Shown here one piece after another: positions 32,707 through 35,010 of a DNA stretch of 35,010 bases. A program made the translations under genes and the position numbers. Each line of letters starts with the position of its first letter. The first letter of the stretch is position 1. Source of the stretch: SAR202 cluster bacterium Casp-Chloro-G4 (GTDB lineage: Bacteria > Chloroflexota > Dehalococcoidia > Lucifugimonadales > JADFKI01); NCBI GenBank assembly GCA_002816705.1, contig MUCK01000003.1:1-35010 (forward strand), given 5' to 3'. Below the pieces are notes generated by a model, which was given only the letters and a program-made list of their open reading frames with translations, had not been told where the DNA came from and ran no database searches.

Positions 32707-32940
32707 CACCAGGTCCAGTATTTCAAACGGCCAGCTACTTTCCGTAGAAGTTCCCCCACACTATCCGGTGTTCGATTGCCAGACCATACCACATACTGGT
32801 CTGGGTGGACCGGGATAAGAAGCCACGCCTATGGGCTCTACTCCAACTACGATGACCTGGTATTTGTCCTCTATGTCCTGAAGCCAACCCTCTTGCGCAA
32901 TGGCTTGCCTTAGCCGACGCTTTCGTTGGGATGGCGCTGA
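32700..32940 (-). pseudogene. Decayed C-terminal tail of a flavin-dependent aromatic monooxygenase-like gene
   Basis: Two overlapping minus-strand reading frames together resemble the C-terminal thioredoxin-like tail of FAD-dependent phenol-type hydroxylases. The upstream frame (about 32940 to 32820) reads EGWLQDIEDKYQVIVVGVEP and then loses similarity; one base later, the next frame (about 32820 to 32700) reads LIPVHPDQYVVWSGN and ends with ELLRKVAGR before a stop at 32702. The HPDQYVVW segment matches the family's RPDxxVAW signature. A single one-base frameshift near 32820 would join them. No FAD-binding N-terminal part or start codon is found, and the terminator at 33066 lies just upstream, so this is a remnant. 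Assignment is tentative. Confidence 0.4.
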
Positions 32941-33065
32941 CTATATGACCGGGTTTCCTTATCGCCCATTAGCAGGGACAGGGCGATCTTAGTTTGCCGG
33001 GGCAGGATTTGGATGCTGTAGTTATTAGATGGTTGATCCCAATTAGGCTTGGGTTGGGTAAAGAA

Positions 33066-33094
33066 AAAACGGCAGACTCAAAGCCTGCCGTTTT
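33066..33094. terminator. Bidirectional rho-independent terminator downstream of the Mrp gene
   Basis: A 10-bp stem (AAAACGGCAG with CTGCCGTTTT) closes a 9-base loop and is flanked by A and T runs, so it can act on both strands. It lies 41 bases past the end of the Mrp-type gene. Between it and the decayed gene at 32700-32940 I see nothing supportable. Confidence 0.85.
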
Positions 33095-33134
33095 ATTTGT
33101 TGCGTATGTGAGGGCTTCTGCGTGGGACAGAGGG

Positions 33135-33965
33135 TTAGCTTGCTTCCGCTGCCTCAGCCTCTTCCAGGGCCGTAAGCATGCCGCCGACCAGCGACATGTA
33201 CTCGTCTAGCACCACGTTGCTGGTTAGCACGGTAGGCTTGGAGGTATCGCGGTAATCCGACCGGAGCTCCAGCTTTCCAAGGAATCGTAAACCCATCTCT
33301 TCGGCCAATTCCTCTCCTGCGCCGCTCCCGAAAATCTCACCGGACAGGTTCTCCACAACACCCAAGACGCTGACCTGCAGTTTCTTGATCATGTTGATGG
33401 ACCGTTTTGCGTCTATTTTGGCAAGCTCTTGAGGTGTAGTCACCACTACGAATCCATCCAGGTCCAAGACCTGCATAACCGTCAACGGCGCATCGGATGT
33501 CCCGGGAGGAAGATCGATGATTAGGTAGTCTAGCTTGCCCCATTCGGTGGACTGCAAAAGCTGATTGATGGCGTTATGCACCATAGGGCCGCGCCAGATA
33601 ATGGCCTCGTCCTCGTTCTGCTGGAAGAACCCCATGGACATGATCTTCACGCCATACTTCTCGGCAGGAAGCATACGTTTGTCTTCGCCTACCACCGGGT
33701 GCTCGGAGACTTTCATGGCCTTAACAACGTTGGGGCAGTCTATGTCAACGTCGAGGATGCCGACGGAGGCTCCCCCATGGGCTAGGGTTGTGGCTATGTT
33801 GACCGCTACAGTGGTCTTGCCTACGCCACCCTTGCCGCTGTAGACGCCGATCTTGTGCTTGATGTTGGATAGGGAATCCGTTACCTGCCGCTTCTGCTCG
33901 AACTGACGCTTCATAGCTTCGATTCGTGCGCGAGCCTGTGCGGCCTGCTGAGGGTTTATTGTCAT
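33135..33965 (-). CDS. Mrp/NBP35-type P-loop ATPase (iron-sulfur carrier family) lacking the CxxC motif
   Basis: A 276-residue protein of the Mrp/ApbC/Nbp35 family. It carries the deviant Walker A VYSGKGGVGKTT (44-52), ILDVDIDCPN, and the hallmark IIDLPPGTSDAPL (159-171). Typical Mrp has a C-terminal CPxCG that binds a bridging cluster at the dimer interface; here the equivalent stretch reads VVENLSGEIFGSG (203-215) with no cysteine, and the only Cys in the protein is in DIDCPN. It also lacks the N-terminal MIP18 domain usual in bacterial Mrp. It starts about 100 bases after the MIP18 gene. The role could be Fe-S handling through another ligand, or a different P-loop function. Confidence 0.88.
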   Translation of the reverse strand: MTINPQQAAQARARIEAMKRQFEQKRQVTDSLSNIKHKIGVYSGKGGVGKTTVAVNIATTLAHGGASVGILDVDIDCPNVVKAMKVSEHPVVGEDKRMLPAEKYGVKIMSMGFFQQNEDEAIIWRGPMVHNAINQLLQSTEWGKLDYLIIDLPPGTSDAPLTVMQVLDLDGFVVVTTPQELAKIDAKRSINMIKKLQVSVLGVVENLSGEIFGSGAGEELAEEMGLRFLGKLELRSDYRDTSKPTVLTSNVVLDEYMSLVGGMLTALEEAEAAEAS

Positions 33966-34066
33966 TAAGGGTTCTCCTGGACTCCTCTTTAAATTCGGGG
34001 GCAGGTTACGGGACTATGTTAGCAGGAACGGCCATTTTCGATGGTCTATCGTCAATTTTGATTGGC

Positions 34067-34381
34067 TTAGTCTAAGCCCAACTGCTTTTTGCCCTCTTCC
34101 GTGATCATGTCTGGAGTCCACGGGGGGTCGAACACAAGCTCGACGTTAATGTCGTCTATGTTCTCAAGCTCTGCCAATCTCCACTCGGCCTGCTGGGCAA
34201 TATAAGGGCCCATGCCGCAGCCTGCAAAGGTCAGCGTCATCTTGATATCGACATTTGAGTTCTCGACCTTAACGTCGTAAACAAGACCCAAGTCGACTAC
34301 GTTAATGGGTATTTCAGGATCGTATACGTCCCGCAGGGCTTCGTAGACGTCATCCAGCGTCAACACGGCTTTGTCGGCCAT
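34067..34381 (-). CDS. MIP18/DUF59-family metal-sulfur cluster assembly protein
   Basis: A 104-residue stand-alone MIP18/DUF59 protein. It shows the family's DPEIPINVVDLGLVYDV (21-37), the conserved Cys55 in TFAGCGMGPYI, and the C-terminal FDPPWTPDMITEEGKKQLG. Members (SufT, PaaD, MIP18) help assemble or insert Fe-S clusters. In many bacteria this domain is the N terminus of Mrp; here it is a separate gene upstream of an Mrp-like ATPase that lacks the domain, so the two may work as a split Mrp. GGAGGA lies upstream of the ATG and a strong promoter lies 44-72 bases upstream. Confidence 0.92.
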   Translation of the reverse strand: MADKAVLTLDDVYEALRDVYDPEIPINVVDLGLVYDVKVENSNVDIKMTLTFAGCGMGPYIAQQAEWRLAELENIDDINVELVFDPPWTPDMITEEGKKQLGLD

Positions 34382-34424
34382 AGAAGATCCTCCAGATTAT
34401 CAGTTACCAACATAGGGTAGATTC

Positions 34425-34453
34425 ATTGTACCTGTGGTTAAAATGAGTGTCAA
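34425..34453 (-). promoter_or_regulatory. Strong sigma-70-type promoter of the MIP18-Mrp pair
   Basis: On the minus strand TTGACA (34453-34448, perfect) and TACAAT (34430-34425, five of six) are separated by exactly 17 bases. They precede the MIP18 start (34381) by a short leader. Confidence 0.7.
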
Positions 34454-34547
34454 TTTGCGTCATATTTCGCACATAATGCGCTTTATATGAGGTAATGATG
34501 GGGCTGAACCAGTCTACGGGCGGCTAGGATTGTATGCAGGAGGGGTG

Positions 34548-35010
34548 TTAGTCGAACAGGGCGCTTAGCATTAGCTCTTCGGCATCTGCTCTATTAGTCG
34601 CTATGGCTGCGAAAAGAAGGCTACCCCGATTTTTTATGACCAAATGCAGGTCTTCAATCCTGCGGTATCGGGCGTTGGTGGTGCCAAGCTCAATCAGCTC
34701 CAGGTCGGTGCGGTCGGACATAACGCCTAGCATGAACGACACGATAGGTCCGGGGTAGCTGGACTGGCTGACCAGTAAGATTCCGGAGCCGGTATTTATC
34801 AGCTGTTCGTAGTTGAAAGCCGTGCTAATGTGAAGGGGGTCGCCAGTGTATACGGCGAATGCCATCGACTCAACCCTCACTAGCCCGAACGCGTTGCCTA
34901 TGCCCTCAGCCTCCAGATCAACACTGGCCATGAGCGATTGCAGAAGGTCGGCATCTAAGTGGAGGACGCCAGCCATTACGGGCTTGGCGGGCGGCGACTT
35001 CGGCAGATTG
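34548..35010 (-). CDS. Unrecognised protein, C-terminal part (runs off the right edge)
   Basis: I do not recognise this gene. From the first ATG in view (34976) it encodes 142 residues, but the same frame stays open to the window edge (reading PKSPPAKPV before that Met, a linker-like stretch), so it may be the C-terminal domain of a longer protein. The visible part is a mixed alpha/beta domain with SSYPGPIVSFMLGVMSDRTD and a terminal helix ADAEELMLSALFD; it has no cysteine or membrane helix. It faces the MIP18-Mrp pair from upstream on the same strand but has a separate promoter between, so linkage is not implied. Confidence 0.65.
   Translation of the reverse strand, partial: NLPKSPPAKPVMAGVLHLDADLLQSLMASVDLEAEGIGNAFGLVRVESMAFAVYTGDPLHISTAFNYEQLINTGSGILLVSQSSYPGPIVSFMLGVMSDRTDLELIELGTTNARYRRIEDLHLVIKNRGSLLFAAIATNRADAEELMLSALFD

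Noticed and set aside
33001-33060. Continuation of the decayed monooxygenase frame up to the Mrp terminator
   Set aside because: A minus-strand frame is open here, but its translation does not resemble the FAD-monooxygenase family and it begins directly at a terminator hairpin.

Overview
The window looks like a chromosomal segment of an uncultured marine-type Chloroflexota (SAR202 / Dehalococcoidia-like) bacterium. This is an inference, because no rRNA is present. It rests on three things seen together: an alternative complex III (ACIII) operon, a System I cytochrome c maturation block, and many catabolic paralogues (enolase superfamily, HpaI aldolase, crotonases, a CaiB/BaiF CoA-transferase, xanthine-dehydrogenase-family subunits). 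I see no tRNA, rRNA, CRISPR array, phage gene or transposase.

Layout. (1) 1-4499, mostly minus strand: a partial enolase-superfamily gene, a four-helix-bundle (S23/IVS-type) gene with repeats at both ends, an SDR dehydrogenase, a large alpha/beta hydrolase-domain protein, a palindromic intergenic repeat and an HpcH/HpaI aldolase. (2) 4681-7384, plus strand: a B12-binding/radical-SAM-like protein that lacks the CX3CX2C motif, then a complete galactonate-dehydratase-like enolase-superfamily enzyme. (3) 7525-15918, plus strand: an ACIII operon with a near-consensus promoter and a perfect-stem terminator. It encodes a small membrane protein, pentaheme ActA, ActB split into two genes, two NrfD-type membrane subunits, ActD and monoheme lipoprotein ActE. 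(4) 15939-21961, minus strand: PIG-L deacetylase, RCK potassium channel, and a tightly overlapping ccmH-ccmF-ccmI-like block followed by a CcmI-tailed membrane protein. (5) 22246-23250, plus strand: a BioD-like/DRTGG P-loop protein, closed by a bidirectional terminator. (6) 23458-26850: CoxM- and CoxS-like subunits (minus) with no CoxL, diverging from a CoxG-like SRPBCC protein, a crotonase and a DUF2007-type protein (plus). (7) 26816-31635, minus strand: alpha/beta hydrolase, acetamidase/formamidase, two crotonases and a CaiB/BaiF CoA-transferase. (8) 31793-35010: a cupin with a TTG start, a stand-alone receiver protein, a decayed flavin-monooxygenase-like tail, an Mrp-type ATPase lacking its usual CxxC, a MIP18/DUF59 protein and an unrecognised partial gene.

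How the parts fit. The ACIII operon gives a quinol-oxidising complex that needs seven covalently attached hemes (five in ActA, one in ActE by motif count, plus any on the downstream acceptor), and the ccm block about 3.5 kb away supplies part of the heme-attachment machinery. No terminal oxidase is in the window. The flanking genes look like dispersed catabolism of sugar acids, acyl-CoAs and amides. Points most worth a second look are the radical SAM fold without cluster cysteines, the Mrp ATPase without CxxC beside a separate MIP18 gene, the split and reordered ACIII operon, the CcmI-like motif shared by two adjacent genes, the repeat-flanked four-helix-bundle gene, the CoxMS pair without CoxL, and a dispersed 47-bp repeat pair.
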